DNA of 64,000 nucleotides, taken from Clostridium sp. NkU-1. GTDB lineage: Bacteria > Bacillota_A > Clostridia > Lachnospirales > Lachnospiraceae. The DNA is taken from assembly GCA_001312405.1 (NCBI GenBank), contig BBDR01000011.1, positions 96,869 to 160,868 of the forward strand. The letters run 5' to 3'. A program made the position numbers and the translations under genes. Positions within the stretch are counted from its first letter, which is position 1. Each line of letters begins with the position of its first letter. This document shows positions 18,013 through 27,951 of this stretch, in pieces. Below the pieces are notes generated by a model. It saw only the letters and a list, made by a program, of their open reading frames with translations. It had not been told where the DNA came from and did not search any database.

Positions 18013-20089
18013 GTGAGATTTATCATCAAACATGAAATGTCAGGAAGGCTCCGGGTCCGTCTTTCCCAGCCGCGGATGACCTGCCGGGAAGCCGACACGT
18101 TGTTGTATTACCTTCACAGTTTGAAAAATGTGACCGGGGTTAAGGTCTATGAGCGCACCGGCGATGCGGTGATCACTTACGTTGGCATCAGGGAGGAAAT
18201 CCTGGAAGCCCTGAAACGTTTTAGGTATGATTCTGTTGAAGTGCCTGCCGGGGTGATCGAGCATTCCGGGCGTGAACTGAATGCCATGTACCAGGAGAAG
18301 CTTGTGGGCAGGGTGATGATACGGGCAGTGAGGAAGCTTTTCCTTCCCGGTCCCATAAGGACTTTCCATATCGGGCTTCAGTCTGTGAAATATCTTGTCA
18401 GGGGGATCAAGTCTCTTCTTAGAGGAAAGCTTGAGGTGGCGGTCCTGGATGCTGTGGCCATTGGCGTATCCGTGCTGCGCGGGGAACTGGAGACAGCAGG
18501 TTCCGTCATGTTTTTACTTGGGATCGGAGAGCTTTTAGAGGAGTGGACCCATAAAAAATCCGTTGGGGACCTGGCCAGAAGCATGTCCTTAAATGTCAGC
18601 AGGGTCTGGCTCTTAAGCGGCGGACAGGAAGTGCTGGTGGAAGCGTCCTTCATTGTACCCGGAGACGAGGTAGTGGTGCACATGGGAAATGTCATTCCCT
18701 TTGACGGAGCCGTGATCTCCGGAGAAGGTATGGTCAATCAGGCTTCCCTGACAGGGGAAGCCCTTCCCGTGAAAAAGGAGGCGGACGGATATGTGTATGC
18801 CGGAACCGTGGTGGAGGAAGGAGAATTGACCATCAAGGTCCGGGAAGTTTCCGGCTCCACCCGGTTTGAAAAGATCGTTACCATGATCGAAGAATCGGAA
18901 AAGCTGAAATCTTCCATGGAAAGCAAGGCCGGTCATCTGGCTGATAAGCTGGTGCCCTATACTCTTATGGGCACGGGCCTTACCTGGCTGCTTACGGGCA
19001 ATGTGACAAGGGCACTTTCCGTGCTGATGGTGGACTTTTCCTGTGCGTTAAAGCTAGCCATGCCCATTTCCGTGCTTTCGGCCATCCGGGAGGCAGGCAT
19101 GTACCACATAACCGTTAAGGGAGGTAAATATCTGGAGACAGTGGCAGAGGCAGTGACCATTGTCTTTGACAAGACCGGAACTCTCACAAAGGCAAGGCCA
19201 ACAGTGAAGGACGTGGTGACCTTTGGAGAAGAGAGGCAGGAAGAAATGCTTCGGATCGCCGCCTGCCTGGAGGAGCATTTCCCTCACTCCATGGCAAAGG
19301 CAGTGGTGACGGCTGCCAGAAACCAGGGGCTGGAGCATGAGGAAATGCATTCCAAGGTGGAATATATCGTGGCTCACGGCATTGCTTCGTCCATAAACGG
19401 CAGAAAGGTGGTCATTGGCAGTTATCATTTTATCTTTGAGGATGAAGGCTGCAGGGTGGATGAGGCTGACCGGGAGAAATTTGAAAGCCTGCCCGGGGAT
19501 TGTTCCCACCTTTATCTTGCCATTGACCAAAAGCTTTCGGCAGTGATCTGCATTGAAGATCCCCTTCGGGAGGAGGCTGCGGCAGTTGTAAATTCCTTAA
19601 AAAAAGGCAGGGATATGCAAAACGGTCATGATGACAGGAGACAGTGAGCGGACCGCAGCAGCTGTTGCAGCCAGAGTAGGGGTAGATGAATATTATTCAG
19701 AGGTACTCCCTGAGGAAAAGGCCCGTTTTATAGAACAGGAAAAGGCATCAGGAAATGTGGTCATCATGGTGGGAGACGGGATCAACGATTCGCCTGCCCT
19801 TTCCGCAGCGGATGTGGGGATCGCCATCAGCGACGGCGCTGAGATCGCCAGGGAAATTGCGGATATCACCATTGCGGCGGACAATCTTTATGAAATCGTT
19901 ACGCTGAAGCTGCTAAGCGACAGCCTGATGAAGCGGATCCATAAAAATTACAGAAGCATTGTTGGCTTTAATACGGGTCTTATCCTTCTGGGAGTGGGAG
20001 GGGTCATGTCTCCCACTGTATCGGCTCTGCTTCATAATACGTCCACCCTGGGGATCAGCTTAAGCAGCATGCAGAATCTGCTGTCCTAG
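18013..20089 (+). CDS. Heavy-metal P1B-type ATPase with unusual membrane motif
   Basis: Membrane ATPase for transition-metal export or handling. The N-terminal 70 residues form an HMA-like domain without the usual CxxC. Then come membrane helices, the actuator loop with TGEALPV, the phosphorylation site DKTGTLTKA, and GDGINDSPAL. The helix before the P domain reads DFSCALKLAMP, where Cu/Zn pumps have CPC or CPx; the Pro after Cys is Ala. GTG 18013 is set by GGAGG at 18001-18005. A7 at 19599-19605 has an extra base near the P domain. Corrected length is 691 aa. Metal specificity is open; the altered motif argues against a standard Cu(I) pump. Confidence 0.88.
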
Positions 20090-20099
20090 GAAGCCGGGA

Positions 20100-20128
20100 T
20101 TGACAATCCCGTCTCCCTGATGTATACT
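20100..20128 (+). promoter_or_regulatory. Promoter of the TPP-controlled operon
   Basis: TTGACA (20100-20105), a 17-bp spacer and TATACT (20123-20128), about 15 bp before the riboswitch aptamer. Confidence 0.7.
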
Positions 20129-20142
20129 TGCATTGAAAATTA

Positions 20143-20234
20143 AAAGGGGTGCTGGAGAAAGTCCGGCTGAGATTAGACAGTATTGTCTTAAACCCTGTAA
20201 CCTGATCTGGATAATGCCAGCGTAGGAAGCTTTC
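20143..20234 (+). ncRNA. TPP riboswitch (THI element)
   Basis: The aptamer is recognisable from the ordered conserved blocks: GGGGTGCT, GGCTGAGA, ACCCTGTAACCTGATCTGG, and ATAATGCCAGCGTAGGAA. It senses thiamin pyrophosphate and represses the following transport operon through the terminator just after it. Confidence 0.96.
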
Positions 20235-20251
20235 AGGCTAAGCCTGTTCAC

Positions 20252-20279
20252 CCGCCCGGATATCCGGGCGGTTTTTTTG
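20252..20279 (+). terminator. TPP riboswitch expression-platform terminator
   Basis: A perfect 8-bp GC stem (20253-20260 with 20263-20270) is followed by seven T. It sits 31 bp before the first gene, as expected for a transcription-terminating riboswitch. Confidence 0.92.
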
Positions 20280-20309
20280 TTTTCTAATAGATAAAAGGAG
20301 AGATGAGAC

Positions 20310-20606
20310 ATGAATGCAAGCGTAGCGATCCAGACATTGCCGGAGGCAAAAAATGATGAGGAACTGATCCGTATCGTTGACCAGGTAATTGATTATATCA
20401 AAAGCACCGGACTAAATTATTATGTAGGGCCTTTTGAAACCGCCATTGAAGGGGATTATGACCAGCTGATGGATATTGTTAAGGAATGCCAGCACATTGC
20501 CATTAAGGCAGGCGCCCCTTCTGTTGCCGCTTATATTAAAGTCACCTACCGGCCGGAAGGGGAGGTACTTACCATTGATAAAAAAGTCACAAAGCATCAC
20601 AAGTAA
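20310..20606 (+). CDS. MTH1187-family thiamine-binding protein
   Basis: A 98-residue ferredoxin-like protein of the MTH1187/YkoF (DUF77) group. ASVAIQTLPEAKNDEELIRIVDQVIDYIKSTGL starts the fold and YYVGPFETAIEGDYDQLMDIVKECQ continues it; the GPFETxxEG segment is the family signature. Members bind thiamine or its pyrimidine part. It is the first gene after the TPP riboswitch, with AAAGGAG before ATG 20310. It overlaps the permease start, so a role in the same thiamine or HMP uptake system is well supported. Confidence 0.88.
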   Translation: MNASVAIQTLPEAKNDEELIRIVDQVIDYIKSTGLNYYVGPFETAIEGDYDQLMDIVKECQHIAIKAGAPSVAAYIKVTYRPEGEVLTIDKKVTKHHK

Positions 20607-21337
20607 GCTTTGGTCCTGCTCGGCGGTTGCCTGGCTTTTAATCTTGTGGCAGGGAATCAGTACTTTTGGCCTTGTGGACCGGTTTATGCTTCCATCGCCC
20701 ATCAGCGTTGGAAGGGCATTTGTAACGGAATTCCCTGTATTGGCGGTCAATGCAGGAATCACCCTTACCGAGGCATTTACCGGGCTGTTTCTGGGGGTGG
20801 CGACCGGTTTTGTGATCGCTGTGATCATGGATCATTTTGAAGGTCTTTACCGGGCCTTTTATCCGCTTATCGTCCTGACCCAGACCGTTCCAACGGTAGC
20901 CATTGCCCCTCTTTTAGTATTGTGGTTTGGTTATGGAATGGCTCCCAAGGTGATTCTCATTGTATTGACCACCTTCTTTCCCATAACCGTGGGCATGCTT
21001 ACAGGCTTTCAGTCAGTAAATCCGGATGCAGTGAACCTTTTAAAGTCCATGGGAGCCGGAAAAGTAAAAATATTCCGCTATATCAAGCTTCCCGGAGCCA
21101 TGGGGCAGTTTTTTGCAAGCCTTCGGATTTCGGTTTCCTATGCAGTGGTTGGAGCTGTCATTTCCGAATGGCTGGGAGGCTTTGGCGGGCTGGGCGTTTA
21201 CATGACCCGGGTGAAAAAAATCCTTTGCCTTTGATAAGATGTTTGCGGTCATTTTTCTCATATCGGCCATCAGTCTTCTTCTTATGAAAGGTGTGGACAT
21301 GCTGTCTAAGAAATGCATGCCATGGAATAATCAGTGA
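20575..21337 (+). CDS. ABC transporter permease for thiamine precursor (ThiX-like)
   Basis: Inner-membrane permease of the nitrate/sulfonate/HMP type with about six helices. The EAA loop is MGAGKVKIFRYIKLPGAM and a second signature is SVSYAVVGAVISEWLGGFGGLG. The start is TTG 20575, chosen because GGAGG at 20561-20565 precedes it by 9 bp and no later start has a ribosome site; it overlaps the upstream gene by 32 bp. A7 at 21214-21220 has one extra base. The corrected end at 21337 gives 253 aa. Works with the lipoprotein and ATPase downstream. Confidence 0.9.
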
Positions 21338-21360
21338 TAGGATAGAATTGGAGGAAAAAA

Positions 21361-22386
21361 ATGAAAAAAACAGGTTTGGCAATTCTTACGGCTGCAGTGG
21401 CTGCCGCATTTTTAACTGCCTGCGGAGGAAGTGGGAAACAGGCGGCAAGTACGGATCCATCGGATTTGAAAAAGGTAACATTTGTTCTGGACTGGACGCC
21501 TAATACCAATCATACCGGACTTTACGTTGCAGAGGAAAAGGGGTATTTCAAAGACGAAGGGCTTCAGGTGGAAATCGTTCAGCCCCCCGAAGATGGGGCG
21601 GCGGTTTTAGTAGCTTCCGGGAAAGCCCAGTTTGGTATGTCCTTTCAGGACTCCATGGCTCCGGCCCTGGCAGGGGAAAACGCCCTTCCGATCACGGCAG
21701 TGGCAGCGGTCATCCAGCATAACACCTCCGGAATCATATCCAGGAAAGGTGAGGGGATGGCGTCTCCAAAGGGAATGGAAGGAAAGAAATATGCCACCTG
21801 GGATATTCCCGTGGAAAAGGCCATGGTCAAAGATGTAGTAGAAGCCGATGGAGGCGACTTTTCCAAAGTTCAGCTGGTCCCCAGTACGGTAACGGATGAA
21901 GTCTCCGCATTAAAGTCAAAATCAGTAGATGCCATCTGGATCTTTTATGCATGGGCAGGTATTAAGATGGAAGCAGAAGGCCTTGATACGGATTACTTTG
22001 CATTTGCAGATTTGAATCCTGTGTTTGATTATTATACTCCGGTCATTATTGCGGGAAATGAATTCTTAAAGCAGGATCCTGAGACAGCCAAAGCCTTTTT
22101 AAGGGCTGTGGGCAGGGGGTATGAGGATGCCGTAAAAGACCCGGAAGGAGCGGCCCGCATATTACTTAAGGCAGCACCGGAGCTTGATGAGAAGCTGGTG
22201 ATGGAAAGCCAGAAATATCTGGCAGATCAGTATAAGGCTGAAGTGGATGCATGGGGATATATAGATCCTGTGCGGTGGAACCGGTTTTATGGCTGGCTGA
22301 ATGAGAACGGCCTTTCCAGTTCTGAGATTCCGGAAAACGCCGGATTTTCAAATGATTATCTGCCTCAGCAAAATTCTACAAAGTAA
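21361..22386 (+). CDS. ABC substrate-binding lipoprotein, NMT1/THI5-like (ThiY-like)
   Basis: Surface lipoprotein that binds a thiamine precursor such as formylaminopyrimidine or HMP. Signal peptide with lipobox FLTAC places the mature Cys at residue 21. VLDWTPNTNHTGLYVAEEKGYF is the THI5/NMT1 signature, followed by GKAQFGMSFQDSMAPA. Full length at 341 aa with an intact frame. GGAGG lies about 9 bp before ATG 21361. It belongs to the TPP-riboswitch operon, 23 bp after the permease. Confidence 0.93.
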   Translation: MKKTGLAILTAAVAAAFLTACGGSGKQAASTDPSDLKKVTFVLDWTPNTNHTGLYVAEEKGYFKDEGLQVEIVQPPEDGAAVLVASGKAQFGMSFQDSMAPALAGENALPITAVAAVIQHNTSGIISRKGEGMASPKGMEGKKYATWDIPVEKAMVKDVVEADGGDFSKVQLVPSTVTDEVSALKSKSVDAIWIFYAWAGIKMEAEGLDTDYFAFADLNPVFDYYTPVIIAGNEFLKQDPETAKAFLRAVGRGYEDAVKDPEGAARILLKAAPELDEKLVMESQKYLADQYKAEVDAWGYIDPVRWNRFYGWLNENGLSSSEIPENAGFSNDYLPQQNSTK

Positions 22387-22429
22387 GATATGGGAAAGCT
22401 CATTGCCTGCAGAAATATAGGAGGAAACC

Positions 22430-23170
22430 ATGACACACTTAAAGGTGGAAGGCATTACAAAATCCTTTGATGGAAAGACGGTCTTAAAAGGAGTGTCCTT
22501 AGAGCTTAAGGAAGGGGAACTGGTATCTCTTCTTGGAGTCAGCGGAGGTGGAAAGACCACATTGTTTCATATTATTGCAGGCCTTTCTCTGCCGGATGAG
22601 GGACATGTGTATCTGAATGGAGAAGAAATCACAGGAAAACCTGGGTTTGTCAGCTATATGCTGCAAAAGGACCTTTTGCTGCCTTACCGCACCATTGTGG
22701 ACAACGTGGCCCTTCCCCTTCTTATTAAGGGCATGAAGAAAGCAGAGGCCAGGAAAAAAGCGGGAGAATATTTTAAGCTGTTTGGCCTGGAGGGAACGGA
22801 AAAACAGTATCCTTCCCAGCTATCCGGCGGCATGAGACAGAGGGCGGCCCTTTTAAGGACCTACCTTTTCTCTAATCGAATCGCCCTTCTTGATGAGCTT
22901 TTCCGCTCTTGACATGATGACAAAACGGGGGTACATGAGTGGTATTTAAAGGTGATGGATGACATTCATCTTTCCACCCTTTTTATTACCCATGATATTG
23001 ACGAAGCCATTCTTTTATCAGACCGTATCTGCATTCTGACCGGATCTCCCGGCCGGATTACAAAGGAAATCGTCATAAAGGAACCAAAACCCAGGGAAAA
23101 GGATTTCAACATTTCAAAAGAATTTCTGGAATATAAAAGAGAGATTTTAAAGCATCTGGAAGGAATATGA
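22430..23170 (+). CDS. ABC transporter ATPase for thiamine precursor (ThiZ-like)
   Basis: Cytoplasmic ATPase driving the ThiXY-like system. Walker A is GVSGGGKTTLFH, with Gly in place of the usual Ser; the Q-loop is in YMLQKDLLLPYRT, the signature is LSGGMRQRAALLRT, and the H-loop ITHDIDEAILLSDRI. AGGAGG lies 5 bp before ATG 22430. The Walker B region is damaged: two bases are missing at about 22900 (expected DEPFSALDMMT) and one G at about 22930, which together restore the frame. Corrected length is 247 aa, normal. Confidence 0.92.
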
Positions 23171-23175
23171 TAGTA

Positions 23176-23205
23176 AGCGGGCTTTTGAAAAGCCCGCTGT
23201 TTTTG
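23176..23205 (+). terminator. Rho-independent terminator of the thiamine operon
   Basis: A 10-bp perfect stem, AGCGGGCTTT (23176-23185) with 23189-23198, then GTTTTT. Confidence 0.92.
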
Positions 23206-23239
23206 TCTGGATTATGTGAAGAAAATATCAAAAACCTTA

Positions 23240-23268
23240 TTGTAAGTATCAGGTTTATTTTGTATAAT
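23240..23268 (+). promoter_or_regulatory. Promoter upstream of the MerR-type gene
   Basis: TTGTAA (23240-23245), a 17-bp spacer and TATAAT (23263-23268). Confidence 0.6.
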
Positions 23269-23310
23269 AAAGAGAGAAACCACCATGATTTACTGCGGAG
23301 ATTGATGGAT

Positions 23311-24164
23311 ATGATAAAATTGACAAATTTCAATGTTAAAAAAATGACGATTGGTGAAATGGCTAAAATCAATCACATATCAGAGCAGACCTTAAGACTT
23401 TACGACAGGGAAGGGCTGTTTTCTCCCTATACCGGGATGAGAAAACCGGATACCGCTACTATGACATTCGCCAAAGCGCCCAGCTTGATATGATCCGGTA
23501 CATGAAAGCCCTGGGAATGCCCTTAAAGGAGATCCGGATTCACATGAAAAAATGGGATATGGGGCGGGTAAAGCAGCTTCTAAGGGAAAACAGGGATGCC
23601 ATTGACCAGAAGATTGTAGAACTTAATCTGCAAAAACGTGCCATTGAACGGACCCTTGACAGCTATGAGCGCTATGAGGCGGCTCCTCCCGATGGGGCCA
23701 TTGTTCTGGAGTACATTCCAAAACGCAGGATGTATGTAAAAGAGACGAAAACCAATTTTTATGACTATGAAATCGATGAATATGAACGCCTTCTGCGAAG
23801 CTTAAAGGAGGATATGGGGGCCAGAAAGATATCCCCATTTTACTTTGCCAATGCCGGAACGATTTTAACGCGGGAAAATTTTATGAAACGAAACCTGTAT
23901 TCCACCCAGGTATTTGTGTTTGTAGACCAGGAATACGTTGAGAAAGAGCTGATTACCATCATACCGGCCAATTCCTATCTTTGCATCTATTGTGACCGCT
24001 TTTCCAAAGAAAAAGAATACATAGACCGCCTGCTGGCAACCATAGAAGAGAATCATTACACGGTGATCGGAGATTACATCTGCGAAGTCATCGTTGAGAT
24101 GCCTCTGGATTATAAGGAAAGGGGGATGTTCCTGCGCCTTCAGGTGCCGGTCCGCATGTCCTGA
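23311..24164 (+). CDS. MerR-family transcriptional regulator with GyrI-like effector domain
   Basis: DNA-binding regulator of the BmrR-like kind. The helix-turn-helix reads MTIGEMAKINHISEQTLRLYDREGLFSP. A coiled-coil follows, and a C-terminal domain of about 150 residues shows the GyrI/BmrR effector fold (DGAIVLEYIPKRRMYVKE near its start). One G is missing at about 23437, splitting the helix-turn-helix from the rest. ATG 23311 is chosen from CGGAG at 23296-23300; ATG 23305 and 23344 are alternatives. Corrected length is about 284 aa. The effector and target genes are unknown; the next gene is a dehydrogenase. Confidence 0.85.
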
Positions 24165-24270
24165 TATTTGGTGATTTTGCTCCATTGACCTGATACCATC
24201 TATAACCTTTATAATGAATGCATCAGGAGCTTTGCTCCAAAACAAGTTCTTATATGGAAAGGATGACGAT

Positions 24271-25311
24271 ATGATGAATAACGAAAAAATCCGTGTGGTA
24301 CAGTATGGCTGCGGAAAGATGGCAAAGTATATTTTAAGATATTTGTATGAAAAGGGTGCGGAAATTGTAGGTGCCATTGACGTGAACCCTGATGTGGTAG
24401 GCATGGATGTGGGCGAATTTGCCGGCCTTGGATTTAAAATCGGTGTTCCCATCCGTAGTGACGCAGATGCGGTATTAGATGAATGCGATGCAGACATCGC
24501 CATTGTGACCCTGTTCAGCTTCATGGATGACGTGTATCCTCATTTCGAGAAATGTGTTTCCAGAGGAATCAATGTGGTGACGACCTGTGAGGAAGCTATT
24601 TATCCATGGACAACTGCTTCCGCAATTACCAACCGTCTGGACCTTCTGGCAAAGGAAAACGGCTGTACCATTGTTGGTGCAGGAATGCAGGATATTTACT
24701 GGATCAACATGATCGGCTGTGTGGCAGGCGGCGTCCATCGGATCGACCGCATTGAAGGGGCAGTCAGCTATAATGTGGAAGACTACGGCCTGGCCCTTGC
24801 AGAGGCTCACGGCGCAGGCATGACCCCTGAGGAATTCGAGGAAAAGATCGCCCACCCAACTACTTTAGAGCCTTCTTATGTATGGAACTCCAATGAAGCG
24901 CTGTGCAATAAAATGGGCTGGACCATCAAATCCCAGACACAGAAATGCGTTCCTTATTTCTATGATAAAGACTTATATTCCGAAACTCTGGGAGCTACGA
25001 TCCCAAAGGGCAACTGCATCGGCATGAGCGCAGTTGTAACCACGGAAACCTTCCAGGGACCAGTCATTGAGACCCAGTGCATCGGCAAGGTTTACGGCCC
25101 TGATGACGGAGACATGTGCGACTGGAAGATCATCGGAGAGCCGGACACCACCTTCTTCGTTCAGAAGCCGGCTACAGTAGAGCATACCTGCGCAACCGTT
25201 GTAAACCGCATTCCAACCATACTGAATGCTCCGGCAGGGTTTGTAACAGTAGAAAAGCTTGACGATGTTCAATACATGTCTTATCCAATGCATTTATACC
25301 TGGAAAGTTAA
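24271..25311 (+). CDS. 2,4-diaminopentanoate dehydrogenase / dihydrodipicolinate-reductase-like oxidoreductase
   Basis: NAD(P)-dependent oxidoreductase of the clostridial Ord type, 346 aa, frame intact. The N-terminus [19 protein letters not shown] is a Rossmann motif of the dihydrodipicolinate reductase fold. [12 protein letters not shown] and [19 protein letters not shown] are typical of the 2,4-diaminopentanoate dehydrogenase branch from ornithine fermentation. GGAAAGG precedes ATG 24271. None of the other ornithine-fermentation genes is beside it, so the true substrate may be different; I hold the family as fairly secure and the reaction as open. Confidence 0.72.
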   Translation: MMNNEKIRVVQYGCGKMAKYILRYLYEKGAEIVGAIDVNPDVVGMDVGEFAGLGFKIGVPIRSDADAVLDECDADIAIVTLFSFMDDVYPHFEKCVSRGINVVTTCEEAIYPWTTASAITNRLDLLAKENGCTIVGAGMQDIYWINMIGCVAGGVHRIDRIEGAVSYNVEDYGLALAEAHGAGMTPEEFEEKIAHPTTLEPSYVWNSNEALCNKMGWTIKSQTQKCVPYFYDKDLYSETLGATIPKGNCIGMSAVVTTETFQGPVIETQCIGKVYGPDDGDMCDWKIIGEPDTTFFVQKPATVEHTCATVVNRIPTILNAPAGFVTVEKLDDVQYMSYPMHLYLES

Positions 25312-25650
25312 GATTTCAGAAGAATAGGTGAGAACCAAGAATCCGCAGAGAGAACGAACCGCCTCCCGTCAAGTAGACAATTAAAAAAATATCCAAAGTG
25401 GATATGGTATAATATTTCTTTAAGTCACAAAGGTATGCCATGTGTGTGAAAAACCAATCAGAGGTCTTTTCATAGTTTTCATAAATCTTGCGCATTAAAG
25501 AGAGAAAGTGATAGAAATTAATGATTATAAACCTGTGAGTTGGTAGAGGAACTGAAAAGATAGAAGTCGCAGAAGCACATATGGCGGAACTATATAAAAG
25601 TTAGAAGGTTAGTGTGAATAGAGTCCCGCAGTTATGCTTGTGATGACTGA
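25312..25650. other. Non-coding decayed stretch with a possible IS end
   Basis: No intact gene is seen. CCCGTCAAGTAGACA at about 25366-25380 resembles a terminal segment of IS3-type elements. A short TATAAT-like box follows at about 25409. Small fragments in several frames are too broken to assign. Confidence 0.3.
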
Positions 25651-25857
25651 TTAGCCTATCCTGGTGTCGGCATACCGCCCTTTGATATTTGTATGGAAGT
25701 ATTTACTGTGGGAGCTGGCACTTTTAAAACCATTGTAAATACTCGCGGGTACATTATAGTAAGCGTACAGTTCGCCTGAGCTAAAGCGGATATGTAGTGT
25801 TAAGTCCTTGTATCCAAAGCTTAAAATATCCATAGAATTAATAGGTACCATTTGCAT
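25651..25857 (-). CDS. KTSC domain protein
   Basis: A complete 68-residue protein that is nearly all KTSC domain. The order of conserved parts is clear: INSMDILSFGYK, LTLHIRFSSGELYAYYNVP, IYNGFKSASSHSKYFHTNIKGRY. The signature KTSC tetrad is read here as SHSK. The minus-strand start ATG at 25857 is preceded by AAAGGAG. The function of KTSC domains is unproven; they often occur alone or next to RNA- or DNA-related domains. It is the only intact gene between two decayed stretches. Confidence 0.85.
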   Translation of the reverse strand: MQMVPINSMDILSFGYKDLTLHIRFSSGELYAYYNVPASIYNGFKSASSHSKYFHTNIKGRYADTRIG

Positions 25858-26163
25858 ATTGGTTTTCTCCTTTTATCAGTATTCTATGTTAATATTATAA
25901 TCGGTAAATAACGGAAATAGAATACCGCAAAATGAGGGAAGATAGAGATACCGTTGAGTAAAATGCCAATCCCAATGTAGCCTGCAAAGTAAAAGATGTC
26001 CATGAGATATTTGATTCTTTGCTTTATATGATGCATACAGGAATCACCACAAGAAAAGCATGCCAGTTTTCAGAAGTGTCAAAAGAACTTTCCATTTAAT
26101 ATAACTCTTTATATCGTTGGATAAGTTAATAGTAGGAATACGAATAAAGTACGTTTCCAGGAC
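25858..26163. other. Intergenic AT-rich stretch with a long inverted repeat
   Basis: No gene is supported. A 16-bp imperfect inverted repeat (26138-26153 with 26171-26186, one mismatch, 17-base loop) lies at the right edge without a T tract. Confidence 0.4.
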
Positions 26164-26665
26164 ATGGGACCGTGCTTTATTCGTATCAGTATGAAATCAA
26201 AAAAACGAAAGCAAGAAAATCTGGAACTTCGTAAAGAACTCGAACTATTAAAAAATCCAGGCTTTCTTGAAGAAAAAGAATACATAAGATTTCATTATAT
26301 CAAAAAAATATTAAGATTCTTTAAACATCTAGAAGACTTGCAAAATCTTTCCAGACTTATGCGGTTTATGGGCCTTTGCCAAAAAAAGCTCACGTTATCG
26401 TTACAAAAAAATATAATCAAACCAACATAACAGAACATCCAAATTTATTAAATCAAGTATTCAGGTCCAGTACTAAAAATCAGATATGGATAGGGGATAT
26501 TACCTATGTGCCCACTAAAAAGAGAACTTATTCAAGATACTCGTTATGAGACTCCTAAATATGCTCAAAATGATATTTTTTAAATACATTGAATTATATT
26601 ATAATACTAAGCGAATTTATTCTGCTCTCGGATATATAACTTCAGCACACGGTTCCTGCCACTTA
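26164..26665 (+). pseudogene. IS3-family transposase relic
   Basis: Scattered fragments keep the order of an IS3 OrfA/OrfB pair. ENLELRKELELLK resembles the OrfA leucine-zipper end. LSRLMRFMGL matches the OrfB N-terminal part. IWIGDITYVPTKK (about 26473-26523) is the first Asp block of the DDE domain. IFKYIELYYNTKRIYSALGYI (about 26578-26640) is the OrfB C-terminus. The middle of the catalytic domain is deleted and several frames are used. This cannot be explained by one-base errors, so it is a true remnant. Confidence 0.75.
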
Positions 26666-26912
26666 AAGCTATGGGAGTACAAGATGGATCATCTCAATAT
26701 TCAAACGGAAGATTGAGTAAGGCCGAAGAATGACGAATGATAAGCGATTTGTAATAAATAAATGTAGATATATAAGTAATTGTGCATAAAAAGAGGAAAA
26801 CAGCCCTAAAACCGACAGAATGCAACAGTAAACCCTAATGAACAACGGAAAAAGCATGATAGAAATGATATGGATCAGCAAACAAGGATTTTCTTTCTTT
26901 CCTCATAAAGCT
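26666..26912. other. Intergenic remnant
   Basis: No gene or RNA is recognised. The composition is AT-rich and similar to the IS relic before it. Confidence 0.4.
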
Positions 26913-26940
26913 TTGACAATACCGGAAGTGATGCTATAAT
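26913..26940 (+). promoter_or_regulatory. Promoter of the EamA transporter gene
   Basis: TTGACA (26913-26918), a 16-bp spacer and TATAAT (26935-26940), 43 bp before the start codon. Confidence 0.75.
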
Positions 26941-26983
26941 CAGGAGGCATATATTGAGACAAGGATAACAAAGGAGAAAAAAA

Positions 26984-27869
26984 ATGAAAGTTCTTGAAAA
27001 GCATCCCATGGTCATGATCGTAATCGGTGTCATAGGAATTTCCCTTTCTGCAATTTTTGTCAAATATTCTGATGCGCCTTCCGTAGTGACTGCGGCGTAC
27101 CGGCTCTTGTGGACGGTGGGGCTTATGACTCCGGTGGTATTTGGAAAAGCCCGGATCCGGGAGGAGCTGAAACAGACGGATGGAAAGACGATTGCATTAT
27201 GTGCAGTAAGCGGAATATTTCTGGCTCTTCATTTTACGGCATGGTTTGAATCTTTAAAACAGACTTCTGTGGCAAGCTCAACGGCAATCGTCTGCACGGA
27301 GGTCATATGGGTGGCTTTGGGATTTGTAGTGTTCTTAAAAGGGAGGATTGGAAAAGCTGCTCTTATGAGCATTGCCATTACCGTATTGGGCAGCCTGCTT
27401 ATTGCCTTATCCGATTATTCGGCAGGAGGAGACCATCTGTCCGGAGACGGGCTTGCCCTGGCAGCGGCAATATTTTCAGCTGTCTATACTCTGATCGGCC
27501 GGGAAGTGAGAAAAGGAATGTCGACAACATCCTACACTTATATCGTGTATTTTTTTCTGTGCATTGGTGCTTTGCATATTTACGGCAGCCGCCGGAATTC
27601 CTTTCCATGGATATGGGATTAGTTCTGTGGTAGTGGGGCTTTTACTGGCTGTATTCTCCACTCTTCTTGGACACAGTATTTTCAGCTGGTGCTTAAAATT
27701 CCTGTCTCCCTCTTTTGTATCGGCGTCCAAGCTCTGTGAGCCTGTGGTTGCGGCCATATTTGCCGTTTTCCTTTTTGCCGAGCTTCCGGCTCTTTTACAG
27801 GTTGCAGGAGGCCTGATCACCATAGGCGGCGTGTTTCTGTATTCCAAAGTGGAGAAAAATGGGGAATGA
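26984..27869 (+). CDS. EamA/DMT-family membrane transporter
   Basis: Ten-helix drug/metabolite transporter superfamily protein made of two EamA repeats. Clear helices include MVMIVIGVIGISLSAIFVKYSD at the start and VVVGLLLAVFSTLLGHSIFSW in the second repeat. The second ends with CEPVVAAIFAVFLFAELPALLQVAGGLITIGGVFL, the family signature. AAGGAG precedes ATG 26984. T7 at 27550-27556 has one extra base between the repeats. Corrected length is 294 aa, usual for the family. Substrate unknown; metabolite export is the common role. Confidence 0.88.
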
Positions 27870-27951
27870 TTTTTCTTGAGATTCCCTTGAAATCGTGTTA
27901 CCCTAGAAAACGTGGAATTACTTCCATAATATTTAGAAAAGGATTTAAATA

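Noticed and set aside
26669..27063. Minus-strand hydrophobic frames before the EamA gene
   Set aside because: They overlap the promoter and start of the EamA gene and have no start signal; hydrophobicity follows from AT content.
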